Origin: Sideroxydans sp.
Lineage (GTDB): Bacteria; Pseudomonadota; Gammaproteobacteria; Burkholderiales; Gallionellaceae
Assembly: GCA_013791855.1 (NCBI GenBank)
Contig: VMTA01000005.1
Span: 1 to 64,000, forward strand
Length of the DNA stretch: 64,000 nucleotides
Reading direction: 5' to 3'
Shown here: positions 55,743 through 64,000 of the stretch, one piece after another
Layout: the number at the start of each line of letters is the position of its first letter
Numbering within the stretch: the stretch's first letter is position 1
Made by a program: the position numbers and the translations under genes
Notes under the pieces: generated by a model
Databases searched by the model: none
The model's input: only the letters and a program-made list of their open reading frames with translations
What the model was told of the DNA's origin: nothing

Positions 55743-57635
55743 TTACAATTCCACTTCTGTAGCTACGGGCGCCACGGCCCCGTCAAAAGTGACTGGATCG
55801 GCTGGCTCAGGCGCGCAAGATTCCTTCAATGAAATGCAAACTACTCGAAGCCACTCAGGGATCTCCGCCTCGCTACACTGTGAAAGAAAATCAGCAACTC
55901 CCCAACTTGCTTTTGCCCACCCGAAATACTCGCTCAAAGCCACTTTCGCTTGGCCCTCCGGGGTTGGGTACTTAGCTTTGAGGTGTGGGGGCCAATCGAT
56001 GAGTTGCGCGAATCGCTTTAGTGCCTCTTCGGTGGTGTTCGTCAGAATGAGGTCCTCGAAGCCAATTTTATCGTGCATAAATAGCGTTTCTACTTGAGCC
56101 TCAATGAGCGCTTTGTGGTCTTCGGCTTGCTTATCACAAATGGCAAAAGTCCGTTTGCCAAGGTCTCGATAGAGTTTGGCCAAATCAGGAATGTTCTTCT
56201 CTCCGCCGGCGTCGATTGTACAAATACCCAGAGCCTCCAATGGTGCATACGCGCTGGGATTCAATTCCGCCAGACGCCGACACACAACAGGAAGCGAGTC
56301 AGCTTCCGTCGCTCCTTCGGCGATAAGAATGCGACGTGCCAGCAAACCTTCACAGAAGCGGGTACGAAATTCCTGGCGATAGCGCTTTGGCTTCACGCTT
56401 TCTGGCAACGTAATTTCAAACTGTCCAAGGTTTCCTTGCATGTCCCGAGTTAGAACGACGGTCTCGTCAGGTGCGAATTCTTCAAGAACATAGGGCGAGT
56501 GAGATGTGAAAATGGTCTGCGAGGCTAATTTTCGAATTTCGTGAACGATTCGCTTCTGGGCATAGGGCGGAATGGCCGTCTCCGGTTCCTCCATCGCGAA
56601 TATGACATTCTGCTTGTCTTCCGCGATCTGGGACAACATCGCCAAGACCAGCATGTTTATAGTTCCTGTGCCTTGCCGGTAGAACGGAGCAGCGTGCTTC
56701 CCCTCACCCGTGGCAATAAATGCGGTGATTACTTTCCGTAAGTGTTCCCGTGTTAGCGTCGACACTTTTAGATGCGGCTCGATACCCCATTCCTTCGGTA
56801 CGTATTTCTTAAGGGCTTTGTTGATGCTCTCTAGTACTCCCGAAATACCTAACTCAGGGGCACTCGCAACTGAATAGTTGGCCAGTGTATTTATTGTGTC
56901 TTCCCACATCTGCGGCCTGACTTCTTTGAGACGCAGAATGATATCGAGCAGACTACCGCGTTCCAGGCTCAATGCACGTGAACCTGTTCGCAAGGTGCGC
57001 AAATAGAGAAAGCCACAAATCTGCTTGTCTTTCTTAGAGAAAGCGATGGGCGCCTCGCCTTCCGATAGACTGCGCGTGAAAAATGTTTTCCCTTCGAAAT
57101 CGTCCTCTTCTGGGTCGTACGATCCGAGGAAAGTGACGCGCAATGCTTCTGTGATAGATGTGGCATCAACGCCGGCCGGGGGCGGCTGATCGTAGAGTTT
57201 GCTAGTCTTCGTATCCCAGAACTCTATGTAATCTCCAAACTTTGCCTTCTGCTCCTCGGACAAGTCGGCTATGATTACTTCGATCTCGATCCGAGGTACT
57301 TCAGTCGCACTGTGTTCAGCGACCCCCTTACCTACTTCATCAGCGTCAGTAGAAACAGCGGCTAGCGCTACAACTTCTTGGTCCTTCGAAAGATGCTCAC
57401 CTTCAACCCCGTTTGTGCTGGGAGCGTCAGCGATGTACCGGCCTTGGTAAAAGTCATGCTCATCGATGGGCGGCATGCGATTCAGGCGATCGGGCCCCAA
57501 CACCAGATCTAGTGCCTCAAGAATCGTAGTTTTACCCGTATTATTGTCGCCAATTAGAACCGCGTGCTTCGGAAGTAGCAATGACGCGGAGTGAATCCCT
57601 CGGAAATTTGTTATCGCTATACGACATACCTTCAT
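55743..57635 (-). CDS. gajA: Gabija GajA-like OLD-family ATPase/TOPRIM nuclease
   Basis: 630 residues. The N-terminal ABC-type ATPase has Walker A GDNNTGKTTILEAL and the conserved FAMEEPETAIPPYAQ/TSHSPYVLEEF region. The C-terminal TOPRIM region starts LIAEGATEADSLPVV. GajA nicks DNA when nucleotide levels fall during phage infection. An acidic insert (about 55-100, rich in Glu, Asp and Ala) is unusual. At the second TOPRIM position the sequence is AICDKQ, so one of the usual acidic pair is replaced. The start overlaps the preceding nuclease-like gene by four bases. Confidence 0.8.
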   Translation of the reverse strand: MKVCRIAITNFRGIHSASLLLPKHAVLIGDNNTGKTTILEALDLVLGPDRLNRMPPIDEHDFYQGRYIADAPSTNGVEGEHLSKDQEVVALAAVSTDADEVGKGVAEHSATEVPRIEIEVIIADLSEEQKAKFGDYIEFWDTKTSKLYDQPPPAGVDATSITEALRVTFLGSYDPEEDDFEGKTFFTRSLSEGEAPIAFSKKDKQICGFLYLRTLRTGSRALSLERGSLLDIILRLKEVRPQMWEDTINTLANYSVASAPELGISGVLESINKALKKYVPKEWGIEPHLKVSTLTREHLRKVITAFIATGEGKHAAPFYRQGTGTINMLVLAMLSQIAEDKQNVIFAMEEPETAIPPYAQKRIVHEIRKLASQTIFTSHSPYVLEEFAPDETVVLTRDMQGNLGQFEITLPESVKPKRYRQEFRTRFCEGLLARRILIAEGATEADSLPVVCRRLAELNPSAYAPLEALGICTIDAGGEKNIPDLAKLYRDLGKRTFAICDKQAEDHKALIEAQVETLFMHDKIGFEDLILTNTTEEALKRFAQLIDWPPHLKAKYPTPEGQAKVALSEYFGWAKASWGVADFLSQCSEAEIPEWLRVVCISLKESCAPEPADPVTFDGAVAPVATEVEL

Positions 57636-58639
57636 GGGATTCCCCTTTCTATGTTCATCTTCATGGTTGCATCATTTGCATACACATACATGTTTGAAGT
57701 CACAGGATGAAATCCATAGACCTCTCGGACAAGGTATCCGTCCTGGATGTAAAATGAACTTGTGCTCGGTAGGACTTCTTTGGAAATCGGAATCAATGCG
57801 TTTGGATTTAGGAAAAGAGTTACACCTTCCGACCAAGACTCCCGTGGCGCTGACTGGGAACCTACACGGTACCGAAATTCCTTCACTGATGGCTCTGTCT
57901 TAGATTGGACGGCGTAGTACATTCCTTCTCGTATTGCTGTTATCTCTTCACTGCGTTCAAGAGGTGTGGCTAAGCGAAAGAAGCGAGGGACAGTGAAGGC
58001 ATTGCAATACAACACTGCGCTGACTGATTTTGAACTCTGGAGAGAGAAAAATCCTGTCGTTGTTTCTTGTATTCCATATAGACAATCGACCAAAGCATCA
58101 TCTGTGTAAAAGATAGAACCCGCCTCAAAGAAAGGTGCAACCATTAGTACAAGCGGTTTTCCTGCGCATTGAGGAAGTTTGTCATATTGACGATTCACTT
58201 TCTTCTTGAGTATCGAAATCATTCGATTAGGAAACTCTACGTTTACCTTCGCCGCAATCTCCTCTTCCGATAAATCTGCCAACATCCGTAACGATATGTC
58301 TGCAGACTGATCGTCAGATGGATTGGAGGTGGTTACCTCGATGGCCAAGCTAAATCCATCTCGCGACGCCAAAAAATCGGGGGATGAGTAAGTTCTATTC
58401 GGAACAAAGCCACCACTCTCGAGATAGGCGAAACATGCAATTTCAAACAAATGTGAATGGAATCCATCAGTTTGAAATTTGCGGATGAAGTCCTTTCCGT
58501 GAAGTCCCATTCGCTGGTACAGAGTATTGATTAGCAATCTAGCTTCGGAATGAAAAGGCGAATCTCGAAGATCTCGAAACTGACGATGCAGCCTATTTTC
58601 GGCTGCTACGGATTGGAATATGTCATTTGATATGGACAC
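57632..58639 (-). CDS. PD-(D/E)XK-like protein attached to the Gabija genes
   Basis: 335 residues, family not recognised by name. SSPDFLASRDGFSLAIEVTT has the PD...E-x-T pattern of restriction-type nucleases, with the glutamine/lysine position replaced by threonine, as in some families. The later part is beta-rich and without TM helices. It lies 24 bp after the Shango-like helicase and overlaps gajA by four bases, so it is cotranscribed with both systems. It is not one of the two standard Gabija components and may be a third effector or a linked single-gene defence. Confidence 0.6.
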   Translation of the reverse strand: MSISNDIFQSVAAENRLHRQFRDLRDSPFHSEARLLINTLYQRMGLHGKDFIRKFQTDGFHSHLFEIACFAYLESGGFVPNRTYSSPDFLASRDGFSLAIEVTTSNPSDDQSADISLRMLADLSEEEIAAKVNVEFPNRMISILKKKVNRQYDKLPQCAGKPLVLMVAPFFEAGSIFYTDDALVDCLYGIQETTTGFFSLQSSKSVSAVLYCNAFTVPRFFRLATPLERSEEITAIREGMYYAVQSKTEPSVKEFRYRVGSQSAPRESWSEGVTLFLNPNALIPISKEVLPSTSSFYIQDGYLVREVYGFHPVTSNMYVYANDATMKMNIERGIP

Positions 58640-58663
58640 TGGGATTTTTCTCTAATCGCAAAG

Positions 58664-60934
58664 CTAAACTGAGATCAAGTGACGTGCTGCATCCCTCGCC
58701 CCTTCCAAATCAAGACAAAGAGAAGCAAAAGATCGCCGTGCCATAACATCGGGCATGGCCCAATCCCACTTCTCCCGAATGATATTGTTGGCGTTAGCGA
58801 GAAGTTCAATAGGGTCTAGCTCCTCAAGCTGTGCGATTTCTTCAAGCACGTCGAGGACTCTCTCCCTTGCACCGCCAGAAACATTAATGACCAATCCCTC
58901 GTTGCTTGCAGTCAAGCGATGCTGTGTGAGCAGTAGTGCGAGCGCATCATTAACCCAGTCTCCTCGCCAGGTCAGGAGTTGAACATCAGAGCCCCGTTGG
59001 ATCAACTGGATATTGTCTAAGCCCGCTCGTTTGTAATAACTCCGCGCCTCATCCAATAGACTGAGTGCCCCTTGGTCAAGGAACCGCACCGAGGTTTCCT
59101 CAGCTAGAACCAACCGCATTTCATGCCGAACTCGATCATGAACCATCGAACCACCACCCTCGAAGGCTGGCGGCGCACCTCCCCGATCCGGGGCGACGAC
59201 AATGAGTTTTTTCTCTGAATCAACATCAATGACACGCCAGCGGCGTCCCGCAAAAATGATGCACTGTTTTGGTAACAGAGGTCGACTTACGGGCAGTGAG
59301 CCCAGCACCCTACCCTCACACACCAAGCGAAATTCCTCTTCACTGGAGAATGCAGCAAAGAATTCATAATGATTAACGAGTTTCTCGCCAAGCTCACCAT
59401 GAAGGAGAGACCCTGAACTATCTTGAGTCAGCAACTGTCGCTCACCCATGTGTTTTAACAGAAGAACAAACTCGTTCCTAGTTAATCCTTCAAACGGACT
59501 ACCTGAGGCCGCCAAGGTTGACCATAATTGGCCGGCACTTGCCCCACCTCTTTCTGCAATAATTGATAGGATTTGTTGGATCAAAGTTGAGCCATGTAGG
59601 CCACCAATTCGCGGCGGCTCAAACCACCCAGCTATCAACAATCGAATCATCGCTACTGATTGAACTAGCCCTTCGCGTAAGCAGTCCGAAATGCCTGAGT
59701 TAGACTGAAGTTCTGGCTCGATGCAGTAGGCCCTAAGAATTGCCGCCTCCCCTTTTCTGCGTCCAGAACGCCCAAGCCTTTGGCGGAGACTTGCCACGGA
59801 TGGTGAAGCTCCAACCTGACAAATACTTTTGACCGAACCAATATCAATACCGAGCTCAAGCGTTGTTGTGCAAACTGCCGTAGCCGGGCGAGTACCCTCC
59901 TTTAGAGCTTGCTCAGCCTCTTCCCTAAACTCTTTGGACAAGCTTCCATGATGCGCCCAAAATTCGTTTGGAACAGAGTCACGCTCACAGCTTCTGCGCA
60001 ACAAGTCTGTGAATATCTCAACCTTCTGCCGGCTATTCGGAAATACCAAATTATTTGAGCCACGCAACACCTTGTAGAGATTCGCAGCTACATCGACGAC
60101 ACTTCCAGAGACGACATCCTCCATTTCTGGATTATCTAAATCTGGATTGGACTCAATACGTGGCGGCTTTGCCAGGTACCCTTTCAGAAGTACTTTCAAC
60201 TCCTGACCACTTCCCTTCGTCTCAATAAGTTCCACTTGATCAGCATCAGACGGCCTAAGAAAACGGGCTGCCAACCTCATATCACCCAAAGTAGCCGATA
60301 GCCCGACGCGAGGCACACGGCGACCAGCAATTTGCTCTAGCCGGTGAAGCAGTGATTGAAGTTGTTTACCTCGTTCTGAACCGATGAACGCATGCAATTC
60401 GTCGACCACCACATAGCGGAGGTTCGCCATAAGGCCTGGCATCGTTGTACCACGCATCACAAATAGTGCCTCAAGCGATTCAGGCGTAATCAGCAAGATG
60501 CCATTGGGATTCTTAAGGAAGTGTTTCTTATGGCTGGAGGCAATATCGCCATGCCAACCGGTAACAGGGATTTCGAGTGACTCACATAAGCCGCTAAGTC
60601 GGCTCCATTGGTCGTTGATTAACGCTTTCAGAGGACTGATGTAAAGCACGGTGCCGATGTCAGGTGCTTTGCTCAGTAAATGCGTCAGAATAGGGAAGAA
60701 GGCCGCCTCAGTTTTACCTGCCGCAGTTGCGGCAGCCACAATTACATCGCGGTCAGCGTTTATCAAGGCGGGTATGGCTCGCTCTTGAGCATCCCGCAAT
60801 TCGGTCCAACCCTCATTCCAAATCCAGCGTTGAATTTGTCCGTTTAGCTGGGTAAAACCTTGGGAGTCAGAGTTGGAAGCTGGCAAGTTCGTCGTCATGA
60901 TCAACCGCAAGATCGGCTGCTGCCCCGTCATCAA
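58664..60934 (-). CDS. sngC: Shango SngC-like DEAD/DEAH-box helicase
   Basis: 756 residues, Lhr-like SF2 helicase. Motif I AAATAAGKTEAAFF, motif II VVVDELHAFIGSERG, motif III VGLSATLGD, and motif VI RQRLGRSGRRKGE. The C-terminal 330 residues are a winged-helix/accessory region. An internal ATG at 60898 could be the true start; the longest form overlaps the ATPase gene by 68 bp. Shango is a three-gene anti-phage system (TerB-domain protein, ATPase, helicase); the neighbours here match in order. Confidence 0.8.
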   Translation of the reverse strand: MMTGQQPILRLIMTTNLPASNSDSQGFTQLNGQIQRWIWNEGWTELRDAQERAIPALINADRDVIVAAATAAGKTEAAFFPILTHLLSKAPDIGTVLYISPLKALINDQWSRLSGLCESLEIPVTGWHGDIASSHKKHFLKNPNGILLITPESLEALFVMRGTTMPGLMANLRYVVVDELHAFIGSERGKQLQSLLHRLEQIAGRRVPRVGLSATLGDMRLAARFLRPSDADQVELIETKGSGQELKVLLKGYLAKPPRIESNPDLDNPEMEDVVSGSVVDVAANLYKVLRGSNNLVFPNSRQKVEIFTDLLRRSCERDSVPNEFWAHHGSLSKEFREEAEQALKEGTRPATAVCTTTLELGIDIGSVKSICQVGASPSVASLRQRLGRSGRRKGEAAILRAYCIEPELQSNSGISDCLREGLVQSVAMIRLLIAGWFEPPRIGGLHGSTLIQQILSIIAERGGASAGQLWSTLAASGSPFEGLTRNEFVLLLKHMGERQLLTQDSSGSLLHGELGEKLVNHYEFFAAFSSEEEFRLVCEGRVLGSLPVSRPLLPKQCIIFAGRRWRVIDVDSEKKLIVVAPDRGGAPPAFEGGGSMVHDRVRHEMRLVLAEETSVRFLDQGALSLLDEARSYYKRAGLDNIQLIQRGSDVQLLTWRGDWVNDALALLLTQHRLTASNEGLVINVSGGARERVLDVLEEIAQLEELDPIELLANANNIIREKWDWAMPDVMARRSFASLCLDLEGARDAARHLISV

Positions 60935-62162
60935 CCGTTACTTCGGTCGCGCCAATCAGTTCCTTCCAATCAGCACCAGGATTTTGCTCCAAGACAGCTA
61001 GGAGGTTAATAAATGCGGTTATCGTAGTCCGAGGGGTGCGGAAATAAGCTTCACCTAAACGCTTGGAGCAATGCTCCATGAATATCGGAATAGCTTCGTC
61101 CGGCAGAAGGAACTTGGCAACGTCCCCTGAAGCATAAACATGCCTCAGCTTATGAAGCAACACGTAGAAGTCCTCTGGTGTTAAACCGGCCAAGCGCATG
61201 ACCGGCCCTGAGTAATCTACCATCCCGTCTCTGGCGAAGGTATTTTCTGAAAGTCGCGACTGCAGCGCGACGTAGCTATAAAGACCCCGGCGAGTATCCA
61301 TGAGAAATTCAGGTGTGCCACCGAGCACAAAACCCAACCCTTCGGCAGAGCCCTGTAAAGAGTCATTCAGAATACGAAGAATCTGCTCATAGTTTGAATT
61401 ACGAGCCTGCGTATTCGCTAGCTTGTACAGGTTAACCAGTTCATCGAGACAGACCATCAGACCACTATAGCCGGCCAGACGGACAAATCGTGCGAGTAAC
61501 TTGAGTTGGTCATATACCGACGCGTCGTCAACTATGGTTCGAACCCCTAGTGCGGCACGAGCATCTGTCTTGGTCGAAAATTCGCCGCGAAGCCAGCGAA
61601 TCGCATCTGCCTTCAACTGTTCATTTCCTTCCTCGAACCCTCGGCAGTATGCGGCTATGACTTCCGCAAAATCGTAGCCATTTACCATCTCCATCAGATG
61701 CTCTAACCGCTGCTTTATAAGCACCTCAGTTGTTGTCCCATTCGCCTTGGCATCTGATATTGCTTGCGCCACAAACTTTTCAACTACTCCGGACAGAGCT
61801 CCACCATCAGGTTTAGTACGTGTTGCCATGTTCTTGGTCAGCTCTGCGTAAAGTGAGCGGGCCTGGCCTCCTGAGGCGTGCAGTCTTCGATCAGGATTGA
61901 GGTCGGCATACATGGTGACCAGCTTCTTCTCAAGAGCAATAGAGCGCACCAGGTTCAAGAAGAACGTCTTGCCGGATCCATATTCGCCAATCACAACGCG
62001 AAAACCAGAGCCGCAATCAGCGATTCGCTCCACGTCCTTCATTAGTGCCTCGAGCTCTTTGACGCGCCCCACCTGTACGAGGTGTTGCCCTGATCGTGGG
62101 ACCACCCCAGCTCGTAGGGATTGAATTACTGCATCACGGTCTTTTGCTCGGATGGTACTCAT
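60867..62162 (-). CDS. sngB: Shango SngB-like ATPase (DUF2791/BrxD-type P-loop)
   Basis: 431 residues. Walker A is GEYGSGKTFFLNLV, the Walker B-like strand GLMVCLDELVNLYKL, and the arginine-finger region VLGGTPEFLMDTRRG. The same family (BREX ATP-binding domain, DUF2791) is used as BrxD in type 2 BREX, but no other BREX gene is present, so the Shango assignment is preferred. The start overlaps the TerB gene by four bases and the end overlaps the helicase gene. The C-terminus is very acidic (DDGAAADLAVDHDDEL). Confidence 0.8.
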   Translation of the reverse strand: MSTIRAKDRDAVIQSLRAGVVPRSGQHLVQVGRVKELEALMKDVERIADCGSGFRVVIGEYGSGKTFFLNLVRSIALEKKLVTMYADLNPDRRLHASGGQARSLYAELTKNMATRTKPDGGALSGVVEKFVAQAISDAKANGTTTEVLIKQRLEHLMEMVNGYDFAEVIAAYCRGFEEGNEQLKADAIRWLRGEFSTKTDARAALGVRTIVDDASVYDQLKLLARFVRLAGYSGLMVCLDELVNLYKLANTQARNSNYEQILRILNDSLQGSAEGLGFVLGGTPEFLMDTRRGLYSYVALQSRLSENTFARDGMVDYSGPVMRLAGLTPEDFYVLLHKLRHVYASGDVAKFLLPDEAIPIFMEHCSKRLGEAYFRTPRTTITAFINLLAVLEQNPGADWKELIGATEVTVDDGAAADLAVDHDDELASFQL

Positions 62163-64000
62163 AAGGGTAGTTGCTCCACTAGTTCTCGATTAATTTCTAT
62201 GGGGTCATCGCCCTCGGTCAAAGGTGTTTCGAACATATCCAGCATCATTTCGTTTATATGTTCCAGCGTGCCGTCTAGCATCAATTCCATATCGGCCGCC
62301 ACATCGTTCAAATCAGATTTAGGCCAACTGTACCGTGAAACCAAACGTCGAACAAAGGCGGAATGTTCAGCATTCAGGCCAAGTATGCCCGCAGGTGCAT
62401 CAGAAGATTCGTCAATGGTGACATCCACTGAATCTGGTTCGCTATGCTGTTCTTCAGTAAATACACCGGCCAGCAATGCGGACACTTCCTCTGTTTCTTT
62501 CTGCAGTTGGGCAATGCGCTCCGCATTGAGGGCAAATCCGGTCGTCGACTTGGGTTTCTGTGTGCCGCTGAATGTAGATAAAACTCCCTTCCCGCCTGGA
62601 TCGGGCACAACATGAAGATCAGAATACAGCAGCTGTGTATCGAGACTCAGTGTCACGTAGACTCGCTCCAGGAATTTGACTTCCTCGGGAGTAACCTGCC
62701 CGTCCGACTGGGTGAGATGAGCCAAGAAGCGCCCAACGGATCGTTTGGCCTCAACCGGCAACGGTTCCATTTTCTTCTTAAGAGAAGAAAGGGGTAAGGG
62801 CTGATCCATACCTAAGCGCAAATGAGCTTTAAGGCGCTTTCGATGAGCGTCACTGAGATGTGCCCATGAATCGATTTGACGGGTTAAATGCAGCATCTCG
62901 TGTGTTGAAAACGCGCCATCGGCAAGCGCAGCCCCGCATGCCAAGTCCAAAGTGACCACAGCGGCAGCATAAGCCGGAGCATTGCGCGCAGCGCTATCCT
63001 CGGACGGGGTGGCAAAAAGCGCAATTTTGTCTTCCGCCTTGGGAGTCTTGTAGCCAGCCAGCACATCTGGTTCAAGCCCCAAGTGTAGGCTTCCAAGGGC
63101 GCGCGCTAAGCCCAGAACTTTTTCGCGCGATAGCCCCCCAGCGCTCTTGAGGCGGCCAGAAAGCTCGCCAAAGGACATCAGCAGAAGTCCATCTCCGACT
63201 TGAATCTTGATATCCTCTAACTCTGCGCGTACAGCAGCCGGCCATAGTGAAACGGGGAGCTGCAATAGAGCATCAAGAGTCTCCGCTTTGTCTGGATTGC
63301 GCCCTAGATACCGGCTGTAGGAATCAAGCTCCGCTGTGCATTCATCCACAATTTGCTGCAACTTGGTTACGGGAGTTTTTGCAGCCGACACATCTGGTAG
63401 GTCAGCAATTGAATGGGAGAAGTCGCTATAGCTTAGCCCGGAAGATGCTGGATGATAGGAAATCCTGAGCTTGGTCCGATTGACTTTTAGCGTTAAGCCT
63501 TCACCACAAGATTCGACATACTTTTTCTTAAACAGCACTGCAAACAAGTCGGCGCATCGAGTCACGGGAGTTCTGCGCACAATAGTTGGATCAGAAAGCG
63601 CCCATGCAAGTGCCCAATCGGCAGGAACTGGCTTTTTGTCGACTGCCAACTGACCCAATCCAACACGTAGACGGAAAGGTAATTCGAAGCAGCTATCGGG
63701 AACGCTTGGCGGCGCTGCCAAATATTCTTTCTCAGCCCAGTGAGAAAAAGTGACGTAGTCCAGCAGTTGAGTAGCGTAACGGCGGAACGAGTGATTTTCC
63801 CCGTAAATTTCTAGCAATCGCTGAATTTCAGTCTTGATTAATGGGAGCTCTGCACGAGCATCAGTCTCTGTCTGCGCATCCACCAAGGCTCTTCGTTCTA
63901 GACCATAGAAGAACAAAAATACATATCCAATATTAGCTAGTGGCGCTTGTCTGCCGCCAGCAAGCCAACGTAGATACGCTTTCCTTGCATCGGGAGTTAT
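62159..64000 (-). CDS. sngA: Shango SngA-like TerB-domain protein (5' end outside window)
   Basis: The visible 610 or so residues run to the right edge and the frame remains open there (AYLRWLAGGRQAPLANIGYV, then FFYGLERR), so the start is outside. This opening is the TerB_N pattern. Around residues 390-430 of the visible part, SDGQVTPEEVKFLERVYVTL is a TerB core helix pair. The C-terminus (LEHINEMMLDMFETP, EGDDPIEIN) fits TerB_C. TerB proteins bind metals and join tellurite-resistance and defence operons. It starts the defence operon, ahead of the ATPase and helicase. Confidence 0.85.
   Translation of the reverse strand: MTPDARKAYLRWLAGGRQAPLANIGYVFLFFYGLERRALVDAQTETDARAELPLIKTEIQRLLEIYGENHSFRRYATQLLDYVTFSHWAEKEYLAAPPSVPDSCFELPFRLRVGLGQLAVDKKPVPADWALAWALSDPTIVRRTPVTRCADLFAVLFKKKYVESCGEGLTLKVNRTKLRISYHPASSGLSYSDFSHSIADLPDVSAAKTPVTKLQQIVDECTAELDSYSRYLGRNPDKAETLDALLQLPVSLWPAAVRAELEDIKIQVGDGLLLMSFGELSGRLKSAGGLSREKVLGLARALGSLHLGLEPDVLAGYKTPKAEDKIALFATPSEDSAARNAPAYAAAVVTLDLACGAALADGAFSTHEMLHLTRQIDSWAHLSDAHRKRLKAHLRLGMDQPLPLSSLKKKMEPLPVEAKRSVGRFLAHLTQSDGQVTPEEVKFLERVYVTLSLDTQLLYSDLHVVPDPGGKGVLSTFSGTQKPKSTTGFALNAERIAQLQKETEEVSALLAGVFTEEQHSEPDSVDVTIDESSDAPAGILGLNAEHSAFVRRLVSRYSWPKSDLNDVAADMELMLDGTLEHINEMMLDMFETPLTEGDDPIEINRELVEQLPL

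Noticed and set aside
60867..62162. BREX type 2 assignment from the BrxD-like ATPase
   Set aside because: No PglX, PglZ, BrxC or BrxF is present in the window; the TerB protein and helicase fit Shango better.
1..64000. CRISPR arrays
   Set aside because: No regularly spaced direct repeats or cas genes seen.
1..64000. Insertion sequences or transposases
   Set aside because: No DDE transposase, Y1 or serine transposase gene found; only two tyrosine recombinases.
1..64000. rRNA genes or complete tRNA genes
   Set aside because: Only the tRNA-Leu 3' fragment at 11089 was recognised.

Overview
The window looks like the chromosome of a betaproteobacterium. A Nitrosomonadales/Gallionellaceae-like host is an inference from the style of the glycogen operon, the MlaA/RND/DUF502 proteins, and a tRNA-Leu(UAG) 3' end of betaproteobacterial type. 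GC-rich housekeeping and transport blocks alternate with AT-richer accessory blocks that carry integrases and defence genes.

Layout. (1) 9-11000, minus strand: a compact glycogen operon, glgB-pgi-glgA-glgC-GH57-glgP. (2) 11089-11145: the 3' part of a tRNA-Leu(UAG) gene, cut in the anticodon stem and followed at once by a tyrosine integrase (11230-12246). This is one end of an integrative element that entered the tRNA gene. (3) About 12.2-26.2 kb: accessory cargo. It holds small regulators and orphan membrane/secreted proteins, a three-gene operon (P-loop kinase, BpsA-like Rossmann protein with an NPPWG motif, and a protein of unknown family), an XRE / ImmA-IrrE / PIN operon facing a second member of that unknown family, and a 1434-residue NACHT-type STAND ATPase with a C-terminal PD-(D/E)XK-like nuclease. 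(4) 26.3-26.9 kb: IHF-like and HU-like genes at the edge of the accessory block. (5) 27.4-35.7 kb: a TetR/CerR-type regulator, MlaA, and a TetR-controlled RND efflux operon. (6) 35.8-39.2 kb: a decay zone with remnants of rsmI, a MipA/OmpV gene and a STAS-MlaE permease around intact wrbA and DUF502 genes. (7) 39.5-50.9 kb: an MFS transporter, an HlyD/RbbA/ABC-2 exporter with remnants of a second copy upstream, a DUF2934 protein / ABC1 kinase / patatin operon, and a TetR regulator with a clear operator. (8) 51.0-53.9 kb: a GGDEF remnant, a run of very small genes (one frameshifted) and a second tyrosine recombinase. (9) 53.9-64.0 kb: a dense minus-strand defence operon. It reads Shango-like sngA (cut by the window edge), sngB and sngC, then a PD-(D/E)XK-like protein, then Gabija-like gajA and gajB.

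How it works together. The backbone handles storage polysaccharide, envelope lipid asymmetry and export. The two accessory blocks, each with its own recombinase, carry anti-phage genes. The least explained part is 14.0-19.1 kb. Two adjacent modules there, one with a kinase and a BpsA-like enzyme and one with an ImmA/IrrE protease and a PIN nuclease, each contain a member of the same unrecognised family (motif SL-x2-I-x2-RK-x-LE ... WG-x-G). They also share a short N-terminal motif, DLR-x-A-x-NAIS. That region is the best candidate for an undescribed system.
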